From positions 1 through 64,000 of the forward strand of contig NZ_JACRAW010000025.1 in assembly GCF_016213215.1 (NCBI RefSeq): 64,000 bases of DNA, in the 5' to 3' direction. Below the pieces are notes generated by a model. The model saw only the letters and a list, made by a program, of their open reading frames with translations. It searched no databases and was not told the origin of the DNA. Each line of letters opens with the position of its first letter. Within the stretch, counting starts at the first letter, position 1. Source of the stretch: Bradyrhizobium sp. GTDB taxonomy: Bacteria > Pseudomonadota > Alphaproteobacteria > Rhizobiales > Xanthobacteraceae. The position numbers and the translations under genes were made by a program. Positions 42,330 to 51,849 of the stretch are shown one piece after another.

Positions 42330-43510
42330 TGCGCGTACTCATCCTCAACTCCGATTATCCGCGCTTCCTGGCCTGGCTGTACCAGCGCGCGCCAGGGCTT
42401 CAGAACGCCTCCTATGCTGAGCAGATGGTGGCGCGGAACGCGAGCCTCTTCGGCGTCGCCGATTTCTACTCGCGCAGTTTCACCGCGCTGGGACACCCAG
42501 CCGCGGACATCCATGTCAACAACCCCTTGCTTCAATCGGCGTGGGCGCGCGAGCGTGGCATGGCTATCGAATTGCCGCCGCCCGGAGTGTCTACCCGGCA
42601 CGCGCTGCCGGGATGGTTGCAGCGCGCAGTCGCACCCTTCAAGCCGATGCTGCGGCCCTTGGCGCGCAAAGTGGGGCTGAGCCCGCGGCTGGATGTGCAA
42701 TCGGAGCAAATCCTCCTCGCGCAGATCGAGGAGTTCAAGCCGGATCTCGTGCTCAACCAGGATCTTTTCCACATCGACACGCGACTGGTGCGCCGGATCA
42801 AGGGAATCGGCCGTCCCATCCTGGTCGGACAGGTCGGCATCGAACCGTCACGCGGAGAGGATTGGACGGTCTACAATCTGATGATTTCGCAACTGCTCCG
42901 GATCGTGCAGTCTTTCCGAAGCGCCGGCGTAAGGGCCGAGGTCGTGCACCTTGCTTTCGCTCCCGCCGTTCTCGATACCCTACCTGAGATGGCGGCTGCT
43001 CCCAACATTGACGTCTCCTTCGTCGGCACCGTCTCGTCCGATCATCAACAGAGAACGGCGCTGCTCGAGGCCGTTGCCGAGCGCTATCGCCTGAAGTTGT
43101 GGGGCAACCTCGATCCGTCCCTGCCCCCTTCGTCCCCGCTCCATCGCTGCTTCCAAGGCGAGGTCTGGGGCAAAGCCATGTATGAGGTGCTCAGAAGGTC
43201 ACGAATTACCCTCAACTCGCATATCGATCTTGCCCGGCGCGAAGCCGGAAACGCGCGCCTGTTCGAAGCGACTGGCGTCGGCGCATTCCTGCTCACCGAC
43301 TTCAAGGAAAATCTGCATACCCTGTTCGAGCCCAACAGCGAGGTCGCAGCCTGGCGCTCGATCGACGAATGCCTCGCGATGATCGATCGATATCTGAAGG
43401 ACGAGGACAGCCGTGCCGCGATCGCCGCCGCCGGGCAGGCCAGGACGCTGAAATCCCACACCTTCGAAAGCCGTGTGCGGGAAATCCTCAGGCTTGTTCA
43501 GGGAAGCTGA
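42329..43510 (+). CDS. Glycosyltransferase, CgeB-like GT-B family
   Basis: The 393-residue protein begins MRVLILNSDYPRFLAWLY and has a GT-B layout. FKPDLVLNQDLFHIDTRLVRRIKG near residue 135 lies in the first domain. The second domain starts near 230 with NIDVSFVGTVSSDHQQRTALLEAV, and the donor-site segment SRITLNSHIDLARREAGNARLFEATGVGAFLLTDFKENLHTLFEP lies near 290-335. The last segment matches the CgeB/spore-maturation-type transferases. The ATG at 42329 overlaps the preceding stop. Sugar and acceptor are unknown; its coupling to the two membrane paralogues suggests they act in the same polymer pathway. Confidence 0.76.
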   Translation: MRVLILNSDYPRFLAWLYQRAPGLQNASYAEQMVARNASLFGVADFYSRSFTALGHPAADIHVNNPLLQSAWARERGMAIELPPPGVSTRHALPGWLQRAVAPFKPMLRPLARKVGLSPRLDVQSEQILLAQIEEFKPDLVLNQDLFHIDTRLVRRIKGIGRPILVGQVGIEPSRGEDWTVYNLMISQLLRIVQSFRSAGVRAEVVHLAFAPAVLDTLPEMAAAPNIDVSFVGTVSSDHQQRTALLEAVAERYRLKLWGNLDPSLPPSSPLHRCFQGEVWGKAMYEVLRRSRITLNSHIDLARREAGNARLFEATGVGAFLLTDFKENLHTLFEPNSEVAAWRSIDECLAMIDRYLKDEDSRAAIAAAGQARTLKSHTFESRVREILRLVQGS

Positions 43511-43651
43511 CGGGCTGCGATTCCTTGAGCTCTGCGCCCTTGACGGTGCAGGGCAAAATGGCCAAAGTCGCGCCGCTCAAGACCTGTCTAATTCCAGCTG
43601 TTTTTGAGAAGACCTAAGCCGCCTCTCGATCGTCCGCAAGAGAACCTACCC

Positions 43652-44860
43652 GTGAAACCGCTTCGCTTCGCCGTGATGTTGGAACAGCCTTTGGAGATCG
43701 GAGGCGGGTTTCAGCAGCCACTGAACGACATGCTCTGGTTTCGCGAATGGGCCGCGAAATCCGGTAACGAGATCGTGGTGTTTTCCCAGGATCGGAAGAC
43801 CCTGCAGATCCTGAAGGAGTTTGGTGTCGAAGGCAAGCTGCTGAAATTGGGCGCCTTGGACAAGCTGCATCTACTTCTGAAATATTCCCGGCTGTTCGAT
43901 GTTCTCCAGATCGCCCTGCGATGGACGTCCCTTTTTGAAAAGATCCTCATCAGGTCTGGTATCGACGCCGTCTACTTCACCTCGACGTCGAAAAGATATC
44001 TGCTGCTTAACAAGCTGCCATTCATCATCGCAATCTTCGACGGCTGTCACCGCGACGCTCCCGAATTCGAGGAAGTGCGGTCGTTCGGCGAGTTCGAACG
44101 CCGCGAAGCCCTGTTCGGGTTTGCAAGCATCAAGTCGGCCTTGGTGATCGCGAATGCGCCCGAACTGATCGACCTGCTTTGCCGGCGCTACGGGATGGAG
44201 CGCGACCGCGCGATCTGCATCCCGCTATCGCCGTCGACCTATGTGAGCAGATCTGCGCCGGATGAAGCAGCCGACGCGGCCGTTCTAAAGAAATACGGAA
44301 TCGAGCCCGGTTATTTATTCTATCCGGCTCAGTTCTGGCCGCACAAGAATCACGCCGCTCTTTTGGCTGCGCTTGCCCTGTTGCAGAAGCAGGGCTCCAG
44401 CGAAAGGCTGGTGCTATGCGGGTCGGACCGCGGCTTTATCGACAAGATCAGAGCAATGATCGCGGACTACGGGCTGACTGACAAAGTCTCCATCATCGGG
44501 TTTGTCGAGTCTTCCGAACTTGCAGCACTCTACCGCGGTGCATTGGCGCTGGTGATGCCAACCTATTTCGGCCCGACAAACATCCCACCGCTCGAAGCTT
44601 GGACGCTCGGAACGCCGGTCATCTACCCTGAGGCCTTCAAGGCGCAGGCCGGCGACGCAGCCCTCCTGTTCGATTACGACGATCCGCACTCATTGGCAGA
44701 GGCAATTGTCAGCGTCCGCTCGGCCGAGACTCGCGAGCGGTTGCGCAAGGCGGGCTACGACCGACTGCAGCACTTTGCCTCTGAGATCGAAGCAGGCCGC
44801 CGCCAGCTCGCGTTCCATCTGGAACGCCTGAAGAACCGCTTGGTGCTGACCCGGCGCTAA
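43652..44860 (+). CDS. Glycosyltransferase family 4 protein (mannosyltransferase-like)
   Basis: The 402-residue GT-B enzyme has a second domain with GYLFYPAQFWPHKNHAALLAALALL near residue 215, LVLCGSDRGFIDKI near 253 and VSIIGFVESSELAALYRGALALVMPTYFGPTNIPPLEAWTLGTPVIYP near 280-325, which holds the donor-site acidic residues. PAQFWPHKNH is typical of WbdA-like or mannosyl/rhamnosyl GT4 enzymes. I use the GTG at 43652, which follows AAGAG; a TTG at 43604 is possible. It is the last rightward gene before the converging second flippase, 35 bases away. Confidence 0.83.
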   Translation: MKPLRFAVMLEQPLEIGGGFQQPLNDMLWFREWAAKSGNEIVVFSQDRKTLQILKEFGVEGKLLKLGALDKLHLLLKYSRLFDVLQIALRWTSLFEKILIRSGIDAVYFTSTSKRYLLLNKLPFIIAIFDGCHRDAPEFEEVRSFGEFERREALFGFASIKSALVIANAPELIDLLCRRYGMERDRAICIPLSPSTYVSRSAPDEAADAAVLKKYGIEPGYLFYPAQFWPHKNHAALLAALALLQKQGSSERLVLCGSDRGFIDKIRAMIADYGLTDKVSIIGFVESSELAALYRGALALVMPTYFGPTNIPPLEAWTLGTPVIYPEAFKAQAGDAALLFDYDDPHSLAEAIVSVRSAETRERLRKAGYDRLQHFASEIEAGRRQLAFHLERLKNRLVLTRR

Positions 44861-44895
44861 ATTCGCGCCAGGCAACAGGACCTACTCTGGTGCCG

Positions 44896-46413
44896 TCAGC
44901 CCGGAATTGAACCGGCAAGACGCTCGCGAACGCCCCTGCTCGCGAGAGGACTGGCGATGAGGCTCAATAGAGCCAGCCAGATCGCGCATTCGCCGACAAA
45001 GTGCGAAAGACCGGCGCCGGGCACCAGCGATGCCACCACGACCCCGATTCCCCATCCTGGCAACAGGATGCCTGCGGCAAGAAGAGCCAGGAACGCGACG
45101 TGCTGAAACGGGCGTTGCAGCGTCTCCCGCATGATCGTCAGGGCAAGGAGGCCGAACTGGATGGAAAGATCGCTCGCAACCAGCGCAATCGCTGCGCCAA
45201 GCGGGCCTAGGGCGCGGATAAGGACGAGCGACAGGCCCAGAAACACCACGAGCTGCAGTCCCTTGCTTCGGGCCAAAAGATCGCCGCGGTTGCTGTAATT
45301 GGCAAAGCCAAGCGCCAGTATCGAGGGCGCAACGATGCCGGCGCCGACGAGCAGCGTAATGGTAAGCGGGGCATTGTAGGGAATGCTGCCCCGTGTCCAC
45401 AAGTCGAAGAAGTCGGGCCAGAACGGCAGAAGGCCGGAGACAATCAGGCTCGCCAGAGCCGTCACCAGGGCCGACCCGCGCGCATAGAGCCGGCGCGTTC
45501 GCTCCCTGTCGCCGGTGGCGTGATCGTAGCCGAGTTCGGCAGCAACCGGCAGGGTCACTTGGACGCATAGCGCGCGGAGCAGCCCGGCGGCGACCCGTGT
45601 AAGAGCCCATTGCGCGACGGCGATTCGGTCGGAAACCAGCGCACTGACCAATAGGACCGGCGCATTGAGCAGCGCCAGTTCAGTGATGCCGGCGACGGCG
45701 AACGGAAAGGCCGGCCCAAATTGCCCGATGCTCCATCGCCAATGCTGACGTCCGCGGCCGCGGCGCAAGAATGGAAACAGGCGCGGAGCTTCAATCGCAA
45801 CCAGATAGAGCGCGACCGCGACCTGGATGGTAATATACGCAACAGCAACCGACAGCAGGGTGCCGACTGCAAGGATCGCAAACAGCTGCGCCGGCAGCGC
45901 GAGCGCCATAGCGCAGTTCTGCAGCCAGACTGCCCGGCCGTACTTGCCGCGCGCGCGATAAAGCCCGGAGGCCAGGTTCGAGGGCAGCGTTAGAGCCGTA
46001 CCGATCGTCATCACGAGAAAGGCGGCGTCAAAATCCGAAACGGCCTGGAAACCAAGCGTCGACGACGGTGGTAGCAGCCGTGCGCCGATCAGCAGCAGCA
46101 GGCAGACCCCGGCGGCGACCGCGAAATAGATCCGCTGCATCCCCGCATGGAAGCTTGCCGTCCGCCCGTCAGGATCAGCGCTCGACCTGAACGCCAGGAA
46201 ACGATTGATGGCACGGAGCTGCAGACCGGCGTCGGCCACAAAGACGATGCTCGCGGCCGCGTAGATGACGAGCCAGGCCGCAAGCAGGTCACTCGTCCAG
46301 AAGCGCAGAAAAACCGGAACGAGGAGGACCTGTTGGGCTATTCCCAACGTCGTCTGCACTGCATTTGCCGACCAGCCCTGGATAAGTCGACGGGCGCGGC
46401 CAGGCACGTTCAT
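44896..46413 (-). CDS. Second polysaccharide flippase-like protein (MOP superfamily)
   Basis: The 505-residue protein has about 12-14 membrane segments with a Wzx-like order. QTTLGIAQQVLLVPVFLRFWTSDLLAAWLVIYAAASIVFVADAGL lies near residues 20-65, LARSKGLQLVVFLGLSLVLIRALGPLGAAIALVASDLS near 385-420, and a charged segment (HATGDRERTRRLYARGSALV) near 305. It differs from the flippase at 31590-32915 and probably serves a different glycan or a branch. It has its own transcription direction, facing away from the metallopeptidase gene's stop by 210 bases. No polymerase lies directly beside it except the tandem pair upstream. Confidence 0.75.
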   Translation of the reverse strand: MNVPGRARRLIQGWSANAVQTTLGIAQQVLLVPVFLRFWTSDLLAAWLVIYAAASIVFVADAGLQLRAINRFLAFRSSADPDGRTASFHAGMQRIYFAVAAGVCLLLLIGARLLPPSSTLGFQAVSDFDAAFLVMTIGTALTLPSNLASGLYRARGKYGRAVWLQNCAMALALPAQLFAILAVGTLLSVAVAYITIQVAVALYLVAIEAPRLFPFLRRGRGRQHWRWSIGQFGPAFPFAVAGITELALLNAPVLLVSALVSDRIAVAQWALTRVAAGLLRALCVQVTLPVAAELGYDHATGDRERTRRLYARGSALVTALASLIVSGLLPFWPDFFDLWTRGSIPYNAPLTITLLVGAGIVAPSILALGFANYSNRGDLLARSKGLQLVVFLGLSLVLIRALGPLGAAIALVASDLSIQFGLLALTIMRETLQRPFQHVAFLALLAAGILLPGWGIGVVVASLVPGAGLSHFVGECAIWLALLSLIASPLASRGVRERLAGSIPG

Positions 46414-46623
46414 AGGGCTCCCCAGCCGCGGCGTCTATTGGATGAAAGACAGGTAGTGCTCAAGGCTTTGAGTCCGCTGAGAGCCGCCAGCAACGGATCA
46501 CGAACCGAGCACCGGACGTCCCCAGGCCCGCTCTCGTCTATGGCCGTCCATGATCAAGCAGATACTCCACCCAAAGTCGATACCCGGATGGGGCGGGAGC
46601 CCCAGAACTTGCCTGCGGGCGCT

Positions 46624-48873
46624 TCAGCGGATGATAAAATGGTCCATCGGGTCGAGGAAATGAAAGTTCGTGTGGCTGGCATCGGGCTGTCCGGCACCGC
46701 CGACCGCATCCGCCAAGTTCGTCTCAATACTGGAAAGCACTCCCTTTTCGGGGCCGAAAAGCGAAGCCAAGTGGCCGAGATCTGGTCCGATCGTATTGCC
46801 GGCATCAGACGAAGCTGAGAGGAATACAAAAGAGTCGTTTTCCGCGTTTGCCAGCGCTGCGGATGGAGCAAGCACCGTAATCGGCGTTACGTTATGGTTG
46901 TTGTTCGCCTCGTTGCTCTCGGCAATCGCATTATCATAGTCCGCGATCCCCCCGATATAATAGGTGCCCGGAGCCAGGTTGCTGGGGAGCGCCAATGACA
47001 CGGCCTGATGATCGTAATAGCCCGCCGTACCGTTGGCTGTCAGTGCCAGAGAGGCAACCGTGGTCAGCAAGGTGTCGCTCGTGCTGATTGTCGCGTCCGT
47101 CGAGAGATAGAGCCCCGAGGTCGATGCTGCGGCTGCTCCCTTGCCGAAGTTCACAAGCCAGAAGTCAACGGACGTGGTGCCGCCCGCTGCGATGGTCGTG
47201 CTGCTGACGCTATCGAAAGAAGCCGTCAGATCGGCCTGCGCCGGTCCGGTGACCGTGATCTGCGTTACGTTGTGGGTGTTGTTCGCCTCGTTGCTCTCGG
47301 CAATCACATTATCATAGTCCGCGATCCCCCCGATATAGTAGGTGCCCGGAGCCAGGTTGCTGGGGAGCGCCAATGACACGATCTGATGATCGTAATAGCC
47401 CGTTGTGCCGTTGGCTGTCAGTGCCAGAGAGGCAACCGTGGTCAGCAAGGTGTCGCTCGTGCTGATCGTCGCGTCTGTCGAGAGATAGAGCCCCGAGGTC
47501 GATGCTGCAGCTGCTGCAATGCCGAAGTTCACGAGCCAGAAGTCAACGGACGTGGTGCCGCCCGCTGCGATGGTCGTGCTGCTGACGCTGTCGAAAGAAG
47601 CCGTCAGATCGGGCGATGACGGCAAGCTGACCGTGCCGTCGGCAAACTGGAAATATTCCACGCCGTAAACGGTATCGATGCCGTCAGGCGCCCCGGGTCG
47701 CTGGTCGCTTATCGTCCACGTTTGCGAATTCGCATTGTAGGTGATGAGATAGTTTGCCGAAATGCCCGAATAGACCGCCGTGTCGGCGCCTATGCCGGCA
47801 ATGAGCGTGTCATTTCCCGCACCGCCTGTCAGCGTGTCGTTGCCAGCACCACCGTTCAGCGCGTTTGCGATCGCATTGCCGATCAGCGTATCGTTGCCTG
47901 ACCCGCCATTGGCGTTGTCGATGTACGAGCGCGGGTCGTTGTTGTACAGATAGGCATTGTAGACGTTGCCGGACGCATAATGGCCGTTGCCAAGATAGGC
48001 CAATTGTACGGACGAGAACACCGACACGGCGCCGGGATTGAGATTGATCGTCAGGTTCGTCGTGTAGTTCGACAGGTCGTAGGTATCGACACCGCCGCCG
48101 TCCCAGATCGTCTCGAAGATGCGGTTGGCCGAACCTCCGACACCGCCGCCCGGCGCCAGTTGCGCGACACCGTTGATGAATTCCTGCCCGGTGGTCGGGC
48201 TCCAAGTGTAGACCGTGTTCTCGCTGTGGGTAGAGTAGTTCGCACCATAAAGCGTTTGCAACGCGAGGATATCGTTGGCCATATAGGTCTGCGGATATCC
48301 ATAGGCCTCGTTCGTGTAACCGCTCAGCGGCCCGCTCACATAGCTACGATAGCTCATGAGGGTGTATTCGAGATCATCATGCGCCGTCGGCACAGCGACG
48401 TTGGCGACACCTCCCGTCTCGTGGCTGTGCTTGAGGCCGAAGGCGTGACCTAGCTCATGCAGCGCGGTCAGGAAGTAATAGTTGCCGAACGACGCCAGCG
48501 AATAGTTGTAGGCGGTGCCGAACCAGACATCACCGCCGGCCGGAGCGCCCCAGGGATAGTAGGCGTAAGAGGTCGGATTGGCGGCGGGGGATTGTGCCAC
48601 CATAATGTCCGCACCGTCGGTTCCGGCGTACTGGATGGTGGCGTTGGTGTAGCCCAGGATCAGCGTAACGGCGTAGTTGACCGCCGCCTGCATTTGGCTA
48701 GGCGCCTGAGCGAAGCCCGGCGTGGTCGGCTCATTGTCGATGGAGTAGTTGACGGGATAGTCGCTCGGAGAATTCGGAAAACTATAGGTGATCGTGCCCG
48801 CCCATTTGAAGTAGAAAAGCAGGCCATCGATCTCCGCATTGTTGGTGGCGCTTACAGTTACGGCGGTCGCCAA
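46624..48873 (-). CDS. M10-type (serralysin-like) metallopeptidase with RTX and two CARDB repeats
   Basis: The 749-residue protein has a catalytic domain in residues 1 to about 220 with the zinc motif HELGHAFGLKHSHE near 138 and the Met-turn LMSYRSYVSG near 172. This is the serralysin/matrixin pattern HExxHxxGxxH. Nearby, LSNYTTNLTINLNPGAVSVF near 270 resembles the M10_C linker. RTX nonapeptides GGSGNDTLIGN and GGAGNDTLTGGAGNDTLIAG lie near 315-355. Two nearly identical CARDB-like domains follow (about 422-541 and 548-667), and the tail has no clear secretion signal that I can name. There is no N-terminal signal peptide, as expected for type I secretion. The TTG start follows AGGAGA. No type I secretion gene is adjacent. 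Confidence 0.86.
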   Translation of the reverse strand: MATAVTVSATNNAEIDGLLFYFKWAGTITYSFPNSPSDYPVNYSIDNEPTTPGFAQAPSQMQAAVNYAVTLILGYTNATIQYAGTDGADIMVAQSPAANPTSYAYYPWGAPAGGDVWFGTAYNYSLASFGNYYFLTALHELGHAFGLKHSHETGGVANVAVPTAHDDLEYTLMSYRSYVSGPLSGYTNEAYGYPQTYMANDILALQTLYGANYSTHSENTVYTWSPTTGQEFINGVAQLAPGGGVGGSANRIFETIWDGGGVDTYDLSNYTTNLTINLNPGAVSVFSSVQLAYLGNGHYASGNVYNAYLYNNDPRSYIDNANGGSGNDTLIGNAIANALNGGAGNDTLTGGAGNDTLIAGIGADTAVYSGISANYLITYNANSQTWTISDQRPGAPDGIDTVYGVEYFQFADGTVSLPSSPDLTASFDSVSSTTIAAGGTTSVDFWLVNFGIAAAAASTSGLYLSTDATISTSDTLLTTVASLALTANGTTGYYDHQIVSLALPSNLAPGTYYIGGIADYDNVIAESNEANNTHNVTQITVTGPAQADLTASFDSVSSTTIAAGGTTSVDFWLVNFGKGAAAASTSGLYLSTDATISTSDTLLTTVASLALTANGTAGYYDHQAVSLALPSNLAPGTYYIGGIADYDNAIAESNEANNNHNVTPITVLAPSAALANAENDSFVFLSASSDAGNTIGPDLGHLASLFGPEKGVLSSIETNLADAVGGAGQPDASHTNFHFLDPMDHFIIR
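46873..47610 (-). repeat. Two near-identical direct repeats of 378-base period encoding CARDB domains
   Basis: The copies at about 47251-47610 and 46873-47232 lie 378 bases apart and differ at only a few positions, giving 120-residue protein domains that both begin DLTASFDSVSSTTIAAGG. The high DNA identity suggests a recent duplication or ongoing conversion within the metallopeptidase gene. Confidence 0.85.
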
Positions 48874-49050
48874 TAGAGTCTCCTGAGAACCTCACGCGCA
48901 GCCTGATTCGGACGCTGTGCTGATGCTAGCCTTAGATCAATACGTTTGGTTTAATTTTGGCTTGTGCGGCGTGGTTCAACAACTTCTAATCGAAAACCCG
49001 GTATTTTTACGACCGGCGGAACACAGGCTCAGCGAATTCGGAGCGATGTC

Positions 49051-49350
49051 ATGAAGCTGCGACCCCTTGCGGCCGGCATCTTTAGCACCATCATGGCGCT
49101 CGGCGCGGATCATCCCCTCTCAGACGGACAGCCAGTCATGGCCAACAAGGCTGCTGCAGACGAAATCGGTAAGCAAGTACGCGACCCCACGGTTCCGCCT
49201 GCCCGGGATCCCGCAATCGCGGTCGCCGAGGAGTATGAACTTGCCCGCCGGAAGGGAACGGCCGAGGCACTCGAGCTTTTCATTGCGCGCCACAGCGACG
49301 ATCCGCTCGCCGAAAAGGCGCGTGCCGAGTTGCGGCGGCTGTCGCGGTGA
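49051..49350 (+). CDS. Small exported or periplasmic hypothetical protein
   Basis: The 99-residue protein has a short basic N-terminus and a hydrophobic stretch (LRPLAAGIFSTIMALGA) that could be a signal peptide. A charged C-terminal helix pair follows: EEYELARRKGTAEALELFIARHSDDPLAEKARAELRRL. That segment resembles a single TPR-like or SEL1-like helix hairpin seen in small rhizobial proteins, in my recall. The ATG at 49051 follows CGGAG. It is transcribed away from the metallopeptidase across about 177 bases, where promoters for both should lie. Function is unknown. The 263 bases after it hold no supported gene. Confidence 0.6.
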   Translation: MKLRPLAAGIFSTIMALGADHPLSDGQPVMANKAAADEIGKQVRDPTVPPARDPAIAVAEEYELARRKGTAEALELFIARHSDDPLAEKARAELRRLSR

Positions 49351-49613
49351 GTCCCGAGCCGGTCGTCGCTTGGTGCAAAGGCAGCCAATATTGATTACGA
49401 CTTGCGGCGAGAGGCCGTGACAGCGGCGCCGGGGAACCGTTCCGCTCCATGGCTCCGGCCAGAACATCAATTGCGCTCATCTGCACCCCGCTGATGTCGG
49501 ACGTTTTTGAACGCTCGCATCGCCTCTCGGTTAACGTTGAGTAAACAGCGACAAGGCGCTGGCCAGACTGAACAATCCGAAGAATGCCGAGACTTCGCGC
49601 AAGCTGCTTCGGA

Positions 49614-51125
49614 TCACGCTTTAGCCGGCCGCCACAGCCGTCCGAGGCTGCCGAAGAGCCTGTCGATCACCGGCCAGAACAACAGCACGATCGCGAGCGT
49701 CGTGATCGTGCCGACGAGTCCATTCGACCAGAACACTTTCAGGTCGCCGCCCGAGCCGATCATCGAGAGGCGAAAGGCATCCTCGGCGCGGCTGCCGAGC
49801 ACGAGCGCCAGCGTGAAAGGGGCCAGGGGAACGCCGATCTTCTTGAACACATACCCGACCACGCCGAAGCCGAGCATGAGCCAGATGTCAAACATGGCGT
49901 TCTGAATGGCATACGCGCCGATCGCGCAGGACACCACGATCATCGGCGCGACCGCCGCGAACGGTACCCGCAGGATCGAAGCGAAGATTGGCACCGTGGT
50001 CAAAACCAGCACGAGGCCGACCACGTTGCCAAGGTACATCGAGGCGATCAGCCCCCAGACAAAGTCCTTGTGCTCGACGAACAGCAGCGGCCCGGGGTTG
50101 AGCCCCCACACCATAAGGCCGCCAAGCAGGATGGCCGCAGTCCCGGAGCCGGGAATGCCGAGGGCCAGCATCGGCAGCAGCGCCGCGGTCCCCGAAGCAT
50201 GGGCGGCGGTCTCCGGCGCGAACACACCCTCGATGCGGCCCTTACCGAAACTTTCCGGGTTCTTGGAAAAACGTTTTGCCAGGTTATAGCCCATGAACGA
50301 AGCGGCGATCGCCCCACCCGGCGTGATCCCGAGCCAACAGCCGATGAATGAGGAACGCAGCAGCGTCATCCAGTATTTCGGCAGATCGCGCCACACCGAC
50401 AGTACGACGCGCAGGCTGATGCCGGCGGCATGCCCCCGCAGCGCCAGACGTTCCTCCATGGTCAAGAGGATCTCGCTGATACCGAACAGGCCGATCACCG
50501 CGACGAGGAAATTGATCCCGCGCAACAGCTCCGCCGAGCCGAATGTCATGCGCAACTGGCCGGACACCGTGTCCATGCCGATGCTGGCAAGCAGAAGCCC
50601 GAGGGACATCGAGATGACCGTCTTGTGTTTTGCCTCCCGACCAAGCCCGACAAAGGAGCAAAACGTCAGCAGATAGACCGCGAAAAACTCCGGGGGACCG
50701 AATCTGAGCGCGAACGAGGAGATCAGCGGCGCGAGGAAGGTGATCAGGAGGACCGCGACCAGCGAGCCCACGAAGGACGAGGTGAAGGCGGCGGTCAATG
50801 CTTCGGCCGCCCTGCCCTGCTGCGCCATGGGATAGCCGTCGAAGGTGGTCGCGACCGACCAGGCTTCGCCCGGGATGTTGAACAGAATGGAGGTGATTGC
50901 TCCACCGAACAGGGCGCCCCAATAGATGCACGAAAGCATCACGATCGCCGAGGTCGGGTCCATGGTGAAAGTCAGGGGCAGCAGGATCGCAACGCCGTTA
51001 GGACCGCCGAGGCCAGGCAGGACGCCGACGAAAATGCCGAGTACAAGCCCAACCATCATCAGGAGCAGGGTCTTCCCCGTCAGAAGGACGGCAAAACCGT
51101 GCAAGAGGAGACCGAAGGCTTCCAT
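49614..51125 (-). CDS. tctA: Tripartite tricarboxylate transporter large membrane subunit TctA
   Basis: The 503-residue protein has about eleven membrane segments and the TctA hallmarks: GVLPGLGGPNGVAILLPLTF near residue 34, AIVMLSCIYWGALFGGAITSILFNIPGE near 60-87, and AALLPMLALGIPGSGTAAILLGGLMVWGLNPGP near 310-345. It forms the permease with the small subunit TctB and takes its substrate from the periplasmic protein TctC. The ATG at 51125 is 16 bases downstream of the tctB stop. It is the last gene of the leftward tctC-tctB-tctA set. The carboxylate carried is not evident. Confidence 0.92.
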   Translation of the reverse strand: MEAFGLLLHGFAVLLTGKTLLLMMVGLVLGIFVGVLPGLGGPNGVAILLPLTFTMDPTSAIVMLSCIYWGALFGGAITSILFNIPGEAWSVATTFDGYPMAQQGRAAEALTAAFTSSFVGSLVAVLLITFLAPLISSFALRFGPPEFFAVYLLTFCSFVGLGREAKHKTVISMSLGLLLASIGMDTVSGQLRMTFGSAELLRGINFLVAVIGLFGISEILLTMEERLALRGHAAGISLRVVLSVWRDLPKYWMTLLRSSFIGCWLGITPGGAIAASFMGYNLAKRFSKNPESFGKGRIEGVFAPETAAHASGTAALLPMLALGIPGSGTAAILLGGLMVWGLNPGPLLFVEHKDFVWGLIASMYLGNVVGLVLVLTTVPIFASILRVPFAAVAPMIVVSCAIGAYAIQNAMFDIWLMLGFGVVGYVFKKIGVPLAPFTLALVLGSRAEDAFRLSMIGSGGDLKVFWSNGLVGTITTLAIVLLFWPVIDRLFGSLGRLWRPAKA

Positions 51126-51141
51126 CTAGTTCCCGCGCGCG

Positions 51142-51684
51142 TTAGTGGCCGAACGCCGCCTCAAGCGGCCCCTTTGGCATGATGACATCGAAGGCGATGT
51201 CGAAGGTCACGAACATGATCGCCGTGAAGACCAAGGCGGTCAGCAGCGACTTCCACAACGCGATCTTTCCGATTACGCGCATGAAGCCGGCAATCAGCAG
51301 GAAGCTCGCAACGTAAAGCCCCAGAAGCTGCATGATGAGGCAGAACAGCAGGGTCGGAAAGAACACCGCCATCACCCGCCGGAGCTGCGCGCGGGTAACG
51401 AAGGTGGCTGAATATCCCTGGCGCGACAACGACGCGGCAATCAGCCCGTAGAGGCTGCCCCCGGCGAGAATGACCGACAGGTAAAAAGGGAAATAGCCAG
51501 GCTCGGGACCGGTTGCATCCCACGAGATACCGGTGCGCCAATTGTCGTAGCCGAGCGTGACGGCGAGCGCGAACAAAAGCAGCGAGACGATGATCTCGAT
51601 GACTCTCGTATCGACTACTGCGGGCGAATCTTCTTCGGGAGCGGTCGGATCGTCGACAACGATTTCAAGATCGGAATTGGACAT
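51142..51684 (-). CDS. tctB: Tripartite tricarboxylate transporter small membrane subunit TctB
   Basis: The 180-residue protein has four membrane segments after an acidic N-terminus, with GPEPGYFPFYLSVILAGGSLYGL near residue 56-78 and the C-terminal ALVFTAIMFVTFDIAFDVIMPKGPLEA typical of TctB. I start at the ATG at 51684; a longer frame to 51819 crosses a repeat element and is not TctB-like. It couples to tctA downstream. Between tctC and tctB lie about 165 bases holding the repeat listed separately, so the two may be separated by RNA structure. Confidence 0.86.
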   Translation of the reverse strand: MSNSDLEIVVDDPTAPEEDSPAVVDTRVIEIIVSLLLFALAVTLGYDNWRTGISWDATGPEPGYFPFYLSVILAGGSLYGLIAASLSRQGYSATFVTRAQLRRVMAVFFPTLLFCLIMQLLGLYVASFLLIAGFMRVIGKIALWKSLLTALVFTAIMFVTFDIAFDVIMPKGPLEAAFGH

Positions 51685-51714
51685 GGACCACGATGGTGAG
51701 CTGTCTGGCTTTTC

Positions 51715-51845
51715 ACTTCTCGCCGCTTGCGGGAGGAGGTTGCGCCGAAGGCGCGAGTGAGGGAGATCTTCCACGATTGCGCTTGCGGAGTTTCCCCCTG
51801 ACCGCGCCCTCCCCCACAAGCGGTCACAAGCGGGGAGACGGAAAG
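51715..51845. repeat. Partly palindromic intergenic repeat inside the tct operon
   Basis: CGCCGCTTGCGGGAGGAGG near 51720-51738 and CCTCCCCCACAAGCGG near 51808-51824 are imperfect inverted copies, so the stretch between tctC and tctB can fold into a long hairpin. An additional direct repeat (ACAAGCGG/TCACAAGCGGGG) lies at its end. Similar GC-rich palindromes are common between rhizobial genes, in my recall. It may lower expression of tctB-tctA relative to tctC. Confidence 0.5.
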
Positions 51846-51849
51846 ATGA

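Noticed and set aside
46873..47610. Mobile-element duplication
   Set aside because: The repeats are in frame inside one coding sequence and encode a protein domain; no transposase or terminal repeats are seen.
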